Shown: positions 1 to 10,328 of the stretch, piece by piece
Layout of the letters: every line of letters begins with the position of its first letter
Numbering within the stretch: position 1 is the stretch's first letter
DNA from: Maribacter spongiicola
GTDB lineage: Bacteria > Bacteroidota > Bacteroidia > Flavobacteriales > Flavobacteriaceae
Length of the DNA stretch: 64,000 nt
Reading direction: 5' to 3'
Assembly: GCF_004364165.1 (NCBI RefSeq)
Contig: NZ_SOAY01000012.1
Coordinates: forward strand, 248,001-312,000
Notes under the pieces: generated by a model
The model's input: only the letters and a program-made list of their open reading frames with translations
Database searches by the model: none
What the model was told of the DNA's origin: nothing
Program-made: the position numbers and the translations under genes

Positions 1-1875
1 TTCTTATTTGAAAAGAATACAAAATCGATTTTATTTGGAACCATTGCCGCGCTAACATTCGTATCATTAGGAGTCTATAGTTACACTGCCGCACAACCTA
101 TTAATTATAGTAGTCACTACAGTAATCGCCAAAATAACAATAACGAACTATGGACGCTAAAAATAAAAGAAGTTCTAAAGCCCAATCAGTTTTCGACACG
201 CTATTTTGCCTCAGTAAAAAGTATTGGTAATAGGCAGGTAACGGGCACCATTCTTCTTACTATACCTATTGATTCAGTAAAACTAAACTTAGCTATCGAT
301 AATGAATTTGTAACTTATACCGAAGCAAAAGCTATTTCCCCGCCCTTAAATCCGCATCAATTTAATTATAAAAAATATCTGGAGAATTTAGGTGTATATC
401 ATAGTATGCGAATTAAGCATGATGGACTTGTTAAAATTAAAAGTTCGCAAACTACCCTTCTCGGTATCGCTGCCAGCGCTCGAAATCATATAATTAAAAA
501 GCTTGATCAAGAAAATTTTGGAGCAGACGAATTAAGTGTAATCCAGGCTTTATTATTAGGGCAGCGATCAGATATTTCTGAAGAAACGTATACCAATTAC
601 CAGAAAGCTGGTGCTGTGCATATTTTAGCAGTCTCTGGGCTACACATTGGTATTCTATTATTAGTTATTCAGTTTTTATTGAGTCCGCTGAAAAATATCC
701 CTAATGGTCGAACTCTTATTTTAATTCTATCGGTTCTCTCTTTATGGACATTTGCCTTTATTGCAGGGTTGTCAGCTAGTATTATTCGCGCTACGACAAT
801 GTTCACTTTTGTGGCATATGCCTTGTCTTTGAACCGACCTAGTAATACGTTTAATATACTTGCGCTTTCCATTTTATTTATTCTACTATTCATTAATCCA
901 AATTTGCTATTTCAAGTCGGATTTCAAATGAGCTATGCGGCTGTTTTTGCTATACTTTGGATTTTCCCCTTGCTCAAACAATTATGGTTTCCGAAGAATA
1001 AAGTGGTACGCTACTTTTGGCAATTGCTATGTGTTAGTATAGCCGCACAATTAGGCGTTCTACCTATTAGTCTATACTATTTTCATCAGTTTCCGGGATT
1101 GTTCTTTATTTCGAATTTAGTGATCGTACCTGCTTTAGGATTGATTCTTGGTATGGGAATTTTAGTGATTGCATTATCACTATTAAATTGGCTCCCGTCT
1201 CCGTTAGTATGGTTTTACAATGAAATTATTGGTTTAATGAATAGCTTAATAGCTTGGGTGGCAAAACAAGAAAATTTTATTTTCAGTGCGATTTCTTTTG
1301 ATTTTATTCAGCTATTGTTAAGTATTTTAGTTCTGATAATGGGCATAGAATTTTGCACAAAATTCAACTACAAACGAATAGTTTTCTTTTTATTAAGTAT
1401 TCTATGTTTTCAAGGTTATACAATTTACCAAGAGTATGAAGCTCAAAACAAGTCAGAAGTATTAGTGCTTCATCAAACGAGAAAGAGTCTCATTTTTAAC
1501 AGAAGCGGAGATAATTTATCCATCTTAACAAATTCAAATAACACTCCGAATTATTTAATTTCAGAATACAAAACTGCTGAACGTATAGATTCTGTTCGAT
1601 ATGATTCTTTAAAAAACAGTTATGCTTTTGAAGATGAATTGCTTTTAATTATTGATAGCACTGGAATATATCCGAAGTTTGCATCCCATAAAATTCTACT
1701 CACACAATCTCCGAAAATTAATCTAGACAGATTGCTTAATAGCATCAACCCAAAAGTGATTATCGCAGATGGCAGCAACTACAAAAGCTATATAGACCGT
1801 TGGAAAGCTACATGTATAAAAAATAAAATCCCTTTTCACTATACTGGCGAAAAGGGAGCTTATTATTTTGAGTAG
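1..1875 (+). CDS. comEC: ComEC/Rec2-family DNA-uptake channel protein, 5'-truncated by window edge
   Basis: The reading frame is open from base 1, so the N-terminus lies outside the window; the first ATG at 406 is internal. The first ~130 visible residues match the soluble N-terminal (DUF4131-like) domain after a membrane segment. The Competence domain follows, with the signature AVSGLHIGIL (about 630-660) and GLSASIIRA, and many hydrophobic segments. The C-terminus (about 1440-1875) is a short soluble domain without a recognisable full metallo-beta-lactamase motif. Family role: inner-membrane channel that takes single-stranded DNA into the cytoplasm during natural transformation. It converges on the transporter gene that ends 6 bp away. 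Confidence 0.9.
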   Translation, partial: FLFEKNTKSILFGTIAALTFVSLGVYSYTAAQPINYSSHYSNRQNNNNELWTLKIKEVLKPNQFSTRYFASVKSIGNRQVTGTILLTIPIDSVKLNLAIDNEFVTYTEAKAISPPLNPHQFNYKKYLENLGVYHSMRIKHDGLVKIKSSQTTLLGIAASARNHIIKKLDQENFGADELSVIQALLLGQRSDISEETYTNYQKAGAVHILAVSGLHIGILLLVIQFLLSPLKNIPNGRTLILILSVLSLWTFAFIAGLSASIIRATTMFTFVAYALSLNRPSNTFNILALSILFILLFINPNLLFQVGFQMSYAAVFAILWIFPLLKQLWFPKNKVVRYFWQLLCVSIAAQLGVLPISLYYFHQFPGLFFISNLVIVPALGLILGMGILVIALSLLNWLPSPLVWFYNEIIGLMNSLIAWVAKQENFIFSAISFDFIQLLLSILVLIMGIEFCTKFNYKRIVFFLLSILCFQGYTIYQEYEAQNKSEVLVLHQTRKSLIFNRSGDNLSILTNSNNTPNYLISEYKTAERIDSVRYDSLKNSYAFEDELLLIIDSTGIYPKFASHKILLTQSPKINLDRLLNSINPKVIIADGSNYKSYIDRWKATCIKNKIPFHYTGEKGAYYFE

Positions 1876-1881
1876 TATAAA

Positions 1882-3414
1882 TTAATGTACTTTACCCATT
1901 AATTTTTTAATTAACGGAGATGCTAAAAGAACTATAACACCTGCACCTAAAGCATATTTTGCAATAAGCATAAAGCCATCTGTATATACAGTTAAAGTTG
2001 CAAATCCGCTTACATCGCCATCCGTACTTTCGATAGCTAGTTGTTTACCAATAAAACCTACGATTTGAAATGCAAATGCAGATGATAAAAACCAAACTCC
2101 CATAATAAAGGCAATCAATCTCATTGGTGCTAAATCGGTCATTTTAGATAGACCTACTGGTGACATAAATAACTCACCGACCGACAATAAGAAATACATT
2201 AACAACAGATATGTAAAAGGAACAAATCCGCTTTCATTGGCGCTACCACCACTTAATGCTAAAACATAAAAACTAATACCTGCAAAAAGCAATCCTAATC
2301 CGAATTTATAGGGAGTTCTAGGATTCCAGTTTTTCTTGCTCAACCACGTCCACATCATTGAAATCGGAATAGCCAATATTATGATGAACATAGAATTCAA
2401 TGAATTGGTTTGTGCTGCAGACATAATACCATCCAAATCAATATTTCTAGCTGCAAACAAAGTAATTACACTACCAGACAATTCATGGAAACCCCAGAAA
2501 ATAGTCATGAAAAAAGTAAGTAACACCGCTACAAACAGTTCTTTTCTTTCTTTTACATTTGCTTTGAACATCTCGTAAGCCAAATATGCTAGAACGGCGA
2601 TACCGATACCGGTAAAAATGACATTCACGATATTTTGATCTGCAAACATACCATCTGTAGCAATCGCCTTATAGGATGATAATAACAATGCTATTAATGG
2701 CGCTGCCAATACAGCTAGTACAGGTACAAGAATACCTTGCTTTATACCAAGTACTTTTTTCTCTAGCACATGCTCATTTGGTGGTAATCCCCTATCGCCA
2801 AATACGTTGTTTTGAATACCTCTCCAAAAAACGATCAGACCGGTCAACATACCTATACCCGCAAGACCAAAACCATAGTGCCAGCCATAGGTAGCCGCTA
2901 GCCAACCACATAAAAGTGGAGCTACCCAACCACCAATATTAATACCCATATAGAAAATGGTAAAACCAGAATCTTTTTTAGGATCACCTTTTTCATACAA
3001 CGTACCTACAAACGTTGAGATATTTGGTTTAAAAAATCCGTTACCTACTATGATTAACGAAAGTGCCAAAAAGAACGCCATGTTGTCTTCAATTGCCAAA
3101 ACAAAGTGACCAATAGACATTAAAATTCCGCCTAAAAAAATGGAATTTCTCATTCCTAAAATCTTATCCGATAATTTTCCTCCAATAACTGTAGAGGCAT
3201 ATACTAATGATCCGTACGAGGAGTAAACAGCTGCTGTTGCATAATCTCTTTCTGCCAAGGCTTTGAAGATTACATCGATCATATATAGCGTCAGTAACGC
3301 TCGCATACCGTAGAAGCTAAAACGCTCCCATAACTCTGCAAAGAATAAGTAAAATAAACCCTGCGGGTGTCCAAAAACCTGCTTTTGGTCTGAAAATTCA
3401 GTACTTTCAGTCAT
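1882..3414 (-). CDS. POT/PTR-family proton-dependent oligopeptide transporter
   Basis: A 510-residue polytopic membrane protein. The N-terminus GLFYLFFAELWERFSFYGMR is the classic POT start, carrying the ExxERF-type motif used for proton coupling. GILMSIGHFVLA and FYMGINIGGWVAPLL match helices 3-5 of the family. It imports di- and tripeptides with protons across the inner membrane. It lies 16 bp downstream of the dipeptidyl-peptidase gene on the same strand, so the two are probably co-transcribed: the peptidase releases dipeptides and this protein takes them up. Confidence 0.93.
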   Translation of the reverse strand: MTESTEFSDQKQVFGHPQGLFYLFFAELWERFSFYGMRALLTLYMIDVIFKALAERDYATAAVYSSYGSLVYASTVIGGKLSDKILGMRNSIFLGGILMSIGHFVLAIEDNMAFFLALSLIIVGNGFFKPNISTFVGTLYEKGDPKKDSGFTIFYMGINIGGWVAPLLCGWLAATYGWHYGFGLAGIGMLTGLIVFWRGIQNNVFGDRGLPPNEHVLEKKVLGIKQGILVPVLAVLAAPLIALLLSSYKAIATDGMFADQNIVNVIFTGIGIAVLAYLAYEMFKANVKERKELFVAVLLTFFMTIFWGFHELSGSVITLFAARNIDLDGIMSAAQTNSLNSMFIIILAIPISMMWTWLSKKNWNPRTPYKFGLGLLFAGISFYVLALSGGSANESGFVPFTYLLLMYFLLSVGELFMSPVGLSKMTDLAPMRLIAFIMGVWFLSSAFAFQIVGFIGKQLAIESTDGDVSGFATLTVYTDGFMLIAKYALGAGVIVLLASPLIKKLMGKVH

Positions 3415-3430
3415 ATTGATGTTAGTTTGA

Positions 3431-5596
3431 TTAAAGTTTCTCTTTTATGAAGTTGGTCATTTTATTGTAGAGGTGAATTCTAGTGTTTCCACCATAAATT
3501 CCATGATTTTTGTCTGGATAGATTCCCCAATCGAATTGCTTATCTGCCTGTATTAATGCTTCGATCATTCGCATTGAGTTTTGCACATGTACATTATCAT
3601 CACCTGTACCATGAATCAATAAATAATCACCTTCTAACAATTGTGGATAATTGAATGGTGAGTTGTCATCATAACCACTTGGGTTTTCTTGTGGTGTTTG
3701 CATGTAACGTTCTGTATAAATAGTATCATAAAATGCCCACGATGTTACTGGTGCCACAGCAATTGCCATTTCAAAAGTATCATTACCCTTTAAAATACAA
3801 TTGGTTGACATAAAGCCACCATAGCTCCAACCCCATATACCGGTTCTATTTTCATCTATATACGGCAACTCACTTAATTTTTTAGCTGCAGCAATTTGGT
3901 CCTCTACCTCGTATTTTCCTAATTCTTTTTGAGTAACTTTTTTGAAATCCCTTCCTTTGAATCCGGTTCCACGACCATCTACACAAGCTACAATATACCC
4001 TTCATCGACTAACATTTGGTGCCAGTAATCATTAGCGCCCATCCAACTATTACTCACATTTTGCGAACCAGGACCACTATATTGATACATGAATAAAGGA
4101 TACTTTTTTGCAGGGTCAAAATCTTTTGGCTTGATCATATACATATTAAGGTCATTACCGTTAATAGCAATTGTAGAGAACTCTTTCGGACTCACAGCAT
4201 ACCCTTCTAATCTCTTCAATAATTGACTATTGTCTTTTATATCTTTTACCTTCTTACCATTTATAGCTTGATGCAAAGTATATACCTGAGGCATTTCTGC
4301 ACTTGAGAATGTATTGATGAAATATGTAAAATCAGTACTAAAAGAAGCATTGTTCGTTCCTTCAGTAACTGCTAAGCCCTTTTTATCATCACCACCGCTG
4401 CTAATATTATAAACCCCACGGTTTATAGAACCGTTCTCCGTAGACTGGTAGTATATTTTATCTTCATTTTGGTCGTAACCATAGTACTTGGTCACTTCCC
4501 AATCGCCTTTTGTAATCTGGTTCATTAAATCACCATCTTCCCCATAAAGGTAAATATGGTTCCAGCCATCTTTTTCGCTAGTCCAGATAAAGCTATCGTC
4601 CTCTAAAAATGTTAAGTTATCAGTAATATCAACATAGGCATCATCCTTCTCTTCCAACAAAACCGATACTTCTCCTTTTTTTGCATTTACCGCATACATG
4701 GTCAAATGATCTTGATGTCTGTTCAGAGTTTGGACACTCAACATATTTTTATTGTTCATCCATTTAATACGTGGTATGTAATACGCGTTATTTGTATTTA
4801 CGGTAGAAATCTCTCCACTTGCAACGTCTAAAAGATGCAACGTAACTATAGAGTTGTTCTCACCTGCTTTTGGGTATTTAAATACATGTGGTTGTTGATA
4901 TAACCCTGTACCGTAAACATCCATAGAAAACTCTGGAACATTGGTTTCATCGAAACGTAAAAAAGCTATTTTAGAACCATCGGCATTCCATTCGAAAGCA
5001 CGAACAAAAGCAAATTCTTCTTCATATACCCAGTCGGTAACGCCGTTGATAATTTTATTTGATACACCATCAGTAGTAACCTGCTTGGTTTCACCTGAAG
5101 CTATGTTAAAAATGTAAATGTTATTATTCTTCACATATGCCACTTTGCTGCCATCTGGTGACAATAACGGTTCTTGAATTTTATCTGCACTTATTTGAAC
5201 TACTTTTTTAGAAGCTATATCATATACATAATAAATGCCTAGTTTTGAACGTCTGAATATGGGTTCTATTTCTGTTGAAAGCAGCATCTTTTTTTCGTCT
5301 GAACTAAAATCATACGATGAGAAAGATTTAATATCAGCTAAATCTGCAGAAGAAACTACAGTACCAACTTTTTCTAACGTTTTATAATCGTATTTATCAA
5401 CCGTAGTAATTCGACTGATTCTATTGGTATTAAGAACTGTATATTGGGTGCCATTTTTCATAGATCTAAGGGCATCCATCCCTTCTGTTCTAAAAGCACC
5501 TTGATAAATTTCGGCAACTTCAATCTGTTTTTCCTGTGCCCAAGTAATTGCGGAGAGTGAAACTAAAACCAACGCAAATAAGTGTATTTTTCGCAT
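3431..5596 (-). CDS. Dipeptidyl peptidase IV-type S9 family serine peptidase
   Basis: A 721-residue exported peptidase with a signal peptide (LFALVLVSLSAITWAQ). Residues ~30-480 form the DPPIV_N beta-propeller; ~500-721 are the alpha/beta-hydrolase S9 domain. The triad is visible: Ser in GWSYGGF (about residue 590), Asp in GTGDDNVH (about 665) and His in DKNHGIYGG (about 698). The propeller glutamate pair that binds the substrate amino terminus fits VYEEEFAF. It should cleave Xaa-Pro or similar dipeptides in the periplasm. It is first in a two-gene operon with a POT transporter and divergent from the HMG-CoA reductase gene. Confidence 0.95.
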   Translation of the reverse strand: MRKIHLFALVLVSLSAITWAQEKQIEVAEIYQGAFRTEGMDALRSMKNGTQYTVLNTNRISRITTVDKYDYKTLEKVGTVVSSADLADIKSFSSYDFSSDEKKMLLSTEIEPIFRRSKLGIYYVYDIASKKVVQISADKIQEPLLSPDGSKVAYVKNNNIYIFNIASGETKQVTTDGVSNKIINGVTDWVYEEEFAFVRAFEWNADGSKIAFLRFDETNVPEFSMDVYGTGLYQQPHVFKYPKAGENNSIVTLHLLDVASGEISTVNTNNAYYIPRIKWMNNKNMLSVQTLNRHQDHLTMYAVNAKKGEVSVLLEEKDDAYVDITDNLTFLEDDSFIWTSEKDGWNHIYLYGEDGDLMNQITKGDWEVTKYYGYDQNEDKIYYQSTENGSINRGVYNISSGGDDKKGLAVTEGTNNASFSTDFTYFINTFSSAEMPQVYTLHQAINGKKVKDIKDNSQLLKRLEGYAVSPKEFSTIAINGNDLNMYMIKPKDFDPAKKYPLFMYQYSGPGSQNVSNSWMGANDYWHQMLVDEGYIVACVDGRGTGFKGRDFKKVTQKELGKYEVEDQIAAAKKLSELPYIDENRTGIWGWSYGGFMSTNCILKGNDTFEMAIAVAPVTSWAFYDTIYTERYMQTPQENPSGYDDNSPFNYPQLLEGDYLLIHGTGDDNVHVQNSMRMIEALIQADKQFDWGIYPDKNHGIYGGNTRIHLYNKMTNFIKEKL

Positions 5597-5807
5597 AAAT
5601 AATTGAATTTTGTTAAATCTCTCAAGTTTACCACAATTTCCTCAAAAAAACACGCTTTGCAGTGAAAAAGAAAGCGCTTTTAACTGTTTGCCTATGGAAA
5701 CTAGATTATTGCCAATATGCTTATCTTTACTACCGTAAAATTATGTGCTATTTTTCCAAATCGCGACTTTTACACAACATCGAATATTAGTAGAAAGTTA
5801 TACCTAA

Positions 5808-7124
5808 ATGACCAAGCCAATAAGTGGTTTCTCCAAACTTACGAAAGAAGAAAAAATAGAATGGGTCACCACAAACTATACCCAAAATGCCACGCAATCA
5901 AAGAAGATATTGCAAACGTACTGGAATGAAAATTCTAGTATTCAGCAATTACATGATGAGTTTATTGAAAATACACTCACGAATCTTTATATGCCTTTAG
6001 GCATTGCCCCTAACTTTTTAATTAACGAGACACTTTACGCCATACCTATGGCTATTGAAGAAAGCTCTGTTATTGCAGCTGCTAGTAAGGCTGCAAAATT
6101 CTGGTTGAATAAAGGCGGATTCAAAGCTAAAATCATAGGTACAGAAAAAGTTGGTCAAGTACATTTCATGTTTAAAGGTGAAGCAACAAAACTGAACTCC
6201 TTTTTTACCTATTTAAAGCCCATTTTACTTGCCGAAAGTGCTTCTTTGACCACTAGTATGGAAAAAAGAGGTGGTGGTATTTCTGATATTGTTCTAAAAG
6301 ATAAAACCAGTGAATTAGATCATTACTTTCAGTTACACGCTACTTTTCAAACGAAAGATGCTATGGGCGCTAATTTCATCAATAGCTGCTTAGAGCAATT
6401 TGCAACTACATTGAAAAAAGAAGCTGCAAATTATAAAGAATTCTCAGCCTTAGAGAAAGATGTAGAAGTAGTAATGAGCATACTTTCTAACTATGTACCC
6501 AATTGTACCGTTCGTGCCGAAGTAAGCTGCTCTGTTGAAGATTTAAATTTATCGGCAGAATTAACACCGCAACATACAGCAGAAAAAATAATTCAGGCTA
6601 TTAAAATCGCAAAAGTAGAACCGTACCGTGCGGTTACGCACAATAAGGGGATAATGAACGGTATAGATGCCATCGTTTTAGCTACTGGTAACGATTTTAG
6701 AGCAGTAGAAGCTGGCGTACATGCATATGCTTGTAAAAATGGTCAATACAGCAGCTTAACACATGCCGAAATTGAAAACGGAATTTTTAAATTCTGGATC
6801 GAACTGCCTTTGGCGCTAGGCACCGTTGGCGGACTCACGAACTTACACCCGTTGGTGAAACTGAATTTAGAGATACTTCAGCGACCATCGGCAGAAGAGC
6901 TTATGCAAATTGTCGCTGTTGCAGGTCTAGCACAGAACTTTGCCGCTGTTAGCTCTTTGGTTACTACCGGTATTCAAAAAGGACATATGAAAATGCACCT
7001 GCTTAATATATTAAATCAACTAGGGGCGAACGAGAATGAAAAAGCTACATTGGTAGAACATTTTAAAACTAACCCAGTTACTCATCATGGAGTGGAACTT
7101 CAATTGAATACTATAAGAAAGTAA
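5808..7124 (+). CDS. Hydroxymethylglutaryl-CoA reductase, class II type
   Basis: A 438-residue soluble protein matching class II (bacterial) HMG-CoA reductases: TKDAMGANFIN (substrate site), HNKGIMNGIDAIVLATGND (catalytic Lys and Asp) and a C-terminal GIQKGHMKMH with the catalytic His. It interconverts HMG-CoA and mevalonate. Class II enzymes were first known as degradative, but Flavobacteriia carry this type in the biosynthetic mevalonate route to isoprenoids, and the GHMP kinase 11 bp downstream supports that role. The ATG at 5808 fits the family N-terminus. Confidence 0.93.
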   Translation: MTKPISGFSKLTKEEKIEWVTTNYTQNATQSKKILQTYWNENSSIQQLHDEFIENTLTNLYMPLGIAPNFLINETLYAIPMAIEESSVIAAASKAAKFWLNKGGFKAKIIGTEKVGQVHFMFKGEATKLNSFFTYLKPILLAESASLTTSMEKRGGGISDIVLKDKTSELDHYFQLHATFQTKDAMGANFINSCLEQFATTLKKEAANYKEFSALEKDVEVVMSILSNYVPNCTVRAEVSCSVEDLNLSAELTPQHTAEKIIQAIKIAKVEPYRAVTHNKGIMNGIDAIVLATGNDFRAVEAGVHAYACKNGQYSSLTHAEIENGIFKFWIELPLALGTVGGLTNLHPLVKLNLEILQRPSAEELMQIVAVAGLAQNFAAVSSLVTTGIQKGHMKMHLLNILNQLGANENEKATLVEHFKTNPVTHHGVELQLNTIRK

Positions 7125-7135
7125 ACCGTTTACGT

Positions 7136-8047
7136 ATGACCAAGGAATTTTACAGTAACGGAAAATTATTGATTACCGGAGAATATGCTATTCTCGACGG
7201 TGCCAAAGGTTTAGCATTACCCACAAAATTCGGACAATCTTTAAGCCTACTTGGTTCAGATTCTGAAAATTTTGTCTGGAATAGTTTAGATGTGGATGAA
7301 AATATTTGGTTTAGCGCCGAATTTTCTAAGAAAGATTCTAAGACGGTTTATACTTCTGATCGGGATGTGGCTCATCGCCTATCTCACATTCTTTTGGAAG
7401 CTAAAAAGTTAAATCCCGATTTTTCACCTACTACAACCGACATCAATTCGGCAGAAGCAAAAGTTACTTTCCCAATAGATTGGGGCCTGGGCACTTCATC
7501 TACGTTAATTGCAAATATTGCAGCCTGGGCAGAGGTAAATCCGTATCAATTGCTAGAAGCTACTTTTGGCGGTAGTGGTTATGATATTGCATGCGCTACC
7601 CATAATACAGCAATCACTTACCAAAGAAATGGTTTTGAACCCCATGTAACCGAGGTAACGTTTAACCCTGACTTTACAGATCAGTTATTTTTTGTGTATC
7701 TCAATCAGAAAAAAAACAGCAGAGAAGCCATTGAAAGCTACAGGAATTTAGATTTTAATAAAGAGAAGCTGATTTTAAAAATCAATAGCATAACAGAGCG
7801 CATTTTAGCTTCTACTCACCTTAAGGATTTTGAACTTCTATTAAACGAACACGAGAGCGTTTTATCTAAGACACTTCAAATTGACACTATAAAAAATATA
7901 CTTTTCCCTGATTATAACGGTACTATTAAAAGCTTAGGTGCTTGGGGAGGAGATTTTGTTTTAGTAACCGGGACGGAAAAAGATATGTCTTACTTCAAGG
8001 AAAAAGGATACCATACTATTCTCCCCTACTCAAAAATGATACTATAA
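7136..8047 (+). CDS. GHMP-family kinase (mevalonate-pathway kinase)
   Basis: A 303-residue GHMP kinase. The N-terminus KLLITGEYAILDGAKGLALP is typical of mevalonate/phosphomevalonate kinases, and DWGLGTSSTLIAN is the glycine-rich ATP loop. GGSGYDIACA and the C-terminal SLGAWGGDFVLVT correspond to GHMP motifs 2-3. It most likely phosphorylates mevalonate or phosphomevalonate; the exact step is not decided by sequence alone. It is the second gene of an operon with HMG-CoA reductase and ends just before a strong terminator. Confidence 0.85.
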   Translation: MTKEFYSNGKLLITGEYAILDGAKGLALPTKFGQSLSLLGSDSENFVWNSLDVDENIWFSAEFSKKDSKTVYTSDRDVAHRLSHILLEAKKLNPDFSPTTTDINSAEAKVTFPIDWGLGTSSTLIANIAAWAEVNPYQLLEATFGGSGYDIACATHNTAITYQRNGFEPHVTEVTFNPDFTDQLFFVYLNQKKNSREAIESYRNLDFNKEKLILKINSITERILASTHLKDFELLLNEHESVLSKTLQIDTIKNILFPDYNGTIKSLGAWGGDFVLVTGTEKDMSYFKEKGYHTILPYSKMIL

Positions 8048-8080
8048 AAAAAGAGCATCCAATTTGGATGCTCTTTTTTT
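8046..8080. terminator. Bidirectional intrinsic terminator
   Basis: Perfect inverted repeat GAGCATCCAA (8053-8062) / TTGGATGCTC (8064-8073), flanked by an A run on the left and a T run on the right. It can end transcription of the mevalonate pair on the plus strand and of the PpiD/SurA operon arriving from the minus strand. Confidence 0.93.
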
Positions 8081-8100
8081 TATAAATCTTAAAGTATCTA

Positions 8101-10218
8101 CTAGTAAAAAGTAGCTCTTTTATCTTCAATTACAGAACCGTCTTTCAATGCATTGTAAACAGCTGTGTTCACACGGCTAGCAGCAGCAGTTTTTATAGCA
8201 TTTGAATAAACGCTATAGTTGTCTAATTTTGGAGCTTCTGTTTTCTTCACGATTTCAATTTTAAAAACACCAGTATTCCCTTGAATTAAACCTGAAGTTT
8301 GACCAGCAGCCATACCGTAAGCAGTACCCACTACAACTGGCTCACTACCTGCACCTGGTATAGTTGGTGACTTCACCGTAAGTGCAGATGCATTTGAAAC
8401 ACTTACAGCGTTATCAGATGCAATAGCACTCATTTCTTTACCCTTGTTCGCTGCTATAATTTGCTCTGCTTTACGTTCTTTTCTAATAATCGGTAAAACA
8501 AGTACAGAAGCATCTTCAGCACTCATAACACCTTCTGCATAAGTACCAGTTAACTGAACTACAGCATAACCGTTGTTGATGTTGAATCTCTTTACATCAC
8601 CTACTTCAGTATCACCATTAAAAGCCCACTGTACAATATTTCTTTGATTTGTTAACCCAGGTAGGTTTTCATCTAAAGCTTTGATTTTATTAACAGGACG
8701 AACTACGTATTCAGCTTTCTTGGCCAATGTTGAAAATGCACTTTCATCATCTGTAGTTTCCATTTCAAATTTAGTAGCATTTGTAAACAATGTGTTTATT
8801 GTTTCTTCCGACGCTACAATCTCCCTAGAAACAGTTGCAACCTGTACTACATCTTCTTTATCGTCAATTTTAATAACGTGGAATCCAAAATCAGTTTCTA
8901 CCAACCCAATGCTTCCTTCGTTATTATTGAATGCGAAATCATTGAATTTAGGTACCATAACTCCTCTTTGGAAGTATCCTAAATCTCCACCATTTGGTGC
9001 AGATGGTCCGTCAGAATTATCTCTTGCCAATTCTGAAAATACCACTCCAGATTTCTTAGCTTCTTTTAATAATTCTTTCGCTTTAGCTTCAGCTTCTTCC
9101 TTTGTTCTTGTTACTTCAGGATTTGCTCTTGTAGCACCTGTGTAAGCCAATAGAATATGACTTGCTTTCACAGAACCATTAGGTTTTCTAGCAATCATCT
9201 TAGAAATCTTGAATGAATCTCCATCCTTATAAGGACCGTAGATTTGACCCACACTTAAATTCATTAATGTATCTGCAACGCTAGAAGGTAAGTTTTTCTT
9301 TGCTTTGAAAATAGTATCGAACTTAGTATCTGAATACCTATCTAAAAATGCAGCAACATCTTTTGTATTTCTAAATCCTTTAATAGTATCGTTACGATCA
9401 GTTTGAGAATTGTACTCGATAGTATCATCTAACAACTTAGAAACTTCAGCTTGAATGGCTGCTTGATCAGCATCAGATGGTTTTTCTTGAAAATATACAT
9501 ATTGTAAATCTCTTGCAGGATCTTGCTTATATTCTTCTTTGTGCTTATTAACGTAATCAGAAATTTCGCTTTTAGTAACTGTAATAGTACTGTCTGCAAT
9601 GGAAGTATAAGGTACTCTTACGTACTTTATATCCATTTTTTCATTAGCCAATTTATAGTCTAACTCCCCTTCTTTCAAAGTAGCACCAACACCGGCCTTT
9701 ACCATATTAAAGTAAGTCTGCTCTTTTGCCAATTGAACTATTTCGTCTTCTGTCTGCAACCAAGCATCATATTGTGCAGGGTTGTTTACTTTCCAATCAG
9801 CAACAGTTTGCTTAAACAAATTTGCATCGAACTGACCATTCTGATCTTGAAATTGAGGATTCTGTGCGTAACCGGTAGTTCTTAAAAAATCAACAATTTG
9901 ATCTTGCTCGATACCGATACCTAAATCTTCGAATTGCTCACCTAAGATTGTCTTTCTTACTTTGTTCTCCCAAACCTGGTTTACAACTTGCATAGATGAT
10001 GCCGTTGGACCAACTCTGTTGGAAGCAACTTCTACTTCTTGTCTAAATTCATCAATAGAAATTTCTTCTCCATTAATTTCGGCCACAGACGAACCTACTT
10101 TTTCTCCTCCTAAATTACTACTGGTAAAAACCCCAGAAATAACAAATGCAAAAAGCGCCAAACCTATAATCAAGATCAACACTGTTGTACGTTTCCTAAT
10201 ATTTTCTAATACTGCCAT
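8101..10218 (-). CDS. PpiD/SurA-type periplasmic peptidyl-prolyl cis-trans isomerase
   Basis: A 705-residue protein with one N-terminal membrane anchor (about residues 11-32), a SurA_N-like chaperone region (~45-180) and a parvulin (rotamase) domain near residues 345-455, shown by VKASHILLAYTG, NGGDLGYFQRG and TDFGFHVIKI. A second degenerate PPIase-like segment follows. PpiD-type proteins help newly exported proteins fold at the periplasmic face of the inner membrane. It is last in the coaX-to-ppiD block, 110 bp beyond the CNNM/CorC gene, with a candidate promoter of its own. Confidence 0.9.
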   Translation of the reverse strand: MAVLENIRKRTTVLILIIGLALFAFVISGVFTSSNLGGEKVGSSVAEINGEEISIDEFRQEVEVASNRVGPTASSMQVVNQVWENKVRKTILGEQFEDLGIGIEQDQIVDFLRTTGYAQNPQFQDQNGQFDANLFKQTVADWKVNNPAQYDAWLQTEDEIVQLAKEQTYFNMVKAGVGATLKEGELDYKLANEKMDIKYVRVPYTSIADSTITVTKSEISDYVNKHKEEYKQDPARDLQYVYFQEKPSDADQAAIQAEVSKLLDDTIEYNSQTDRNDTIKGFRNTKDVAAFLDRYSDTKFDTIFKAKKNLPSSVADTLMNLSVGQIYGPYKDGDSFKISKMIARKPNGSVKASHILLAYTGATRANPEVTRTKEEAEAKAKELLKEAKKSGVVFSELARDNSDGPSAPNGGDLGYFQRGVMVPKFNDFAFNNNEGSIGLVETDFGFHVIKIDDKEDVVQVATVSREIVASEETINTLFTNATKFEMETTDDESAFSTLAKKAEYVVRPVNKIKALDENLPGLTNQRNIVQWAFNGDTEVGDVKRFNINNGYAVVQLTGTYAEGVMSAEDASVLVLPIIRKERKAEQIIAANKGKEMSAIASDNAVSVSNASALTVKSPTIPGAGSEPVVVGTAYGMAAGQTSGLIQGNTGVFKIEIVKKTEAPKLDNYSVYSNAIKTAAASRVNTAVYNALKDGSVIEDKRATFY

Positions 10219-10260
10219 TCTAATTAACGTTTAAAATAATCGTTTGTGGTTATTGGGAGG

Positions 10261-10268
10261 CAAAACTA
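10261..10268 (-). promoter_or_regulatory. Candidate Bacteroidota -7 element for the PpiD/SurA gene
   Basis: On the minus strand this reads TAGTTTTG, a full match to TAnnTTTG, about 43 bp upstream of the start codon at 10218. I see no clean TTG -33 element at the right distance, so this is only a candidate. Confidence 0.4.
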
Positions 10269-10328
10269 CCATTTTTAATTGAAATAATAAAAACTAAAAA
10301 GCCTCCTAATTTATTGATTGATGCACTG

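Noticed and set aside
8681-9145. 154-aa ORF antisense to PpiD/SurA
   Set aside because: Inside the well-conserved parvulin region on the minus strand; low-complexity composition typical of a shadow.
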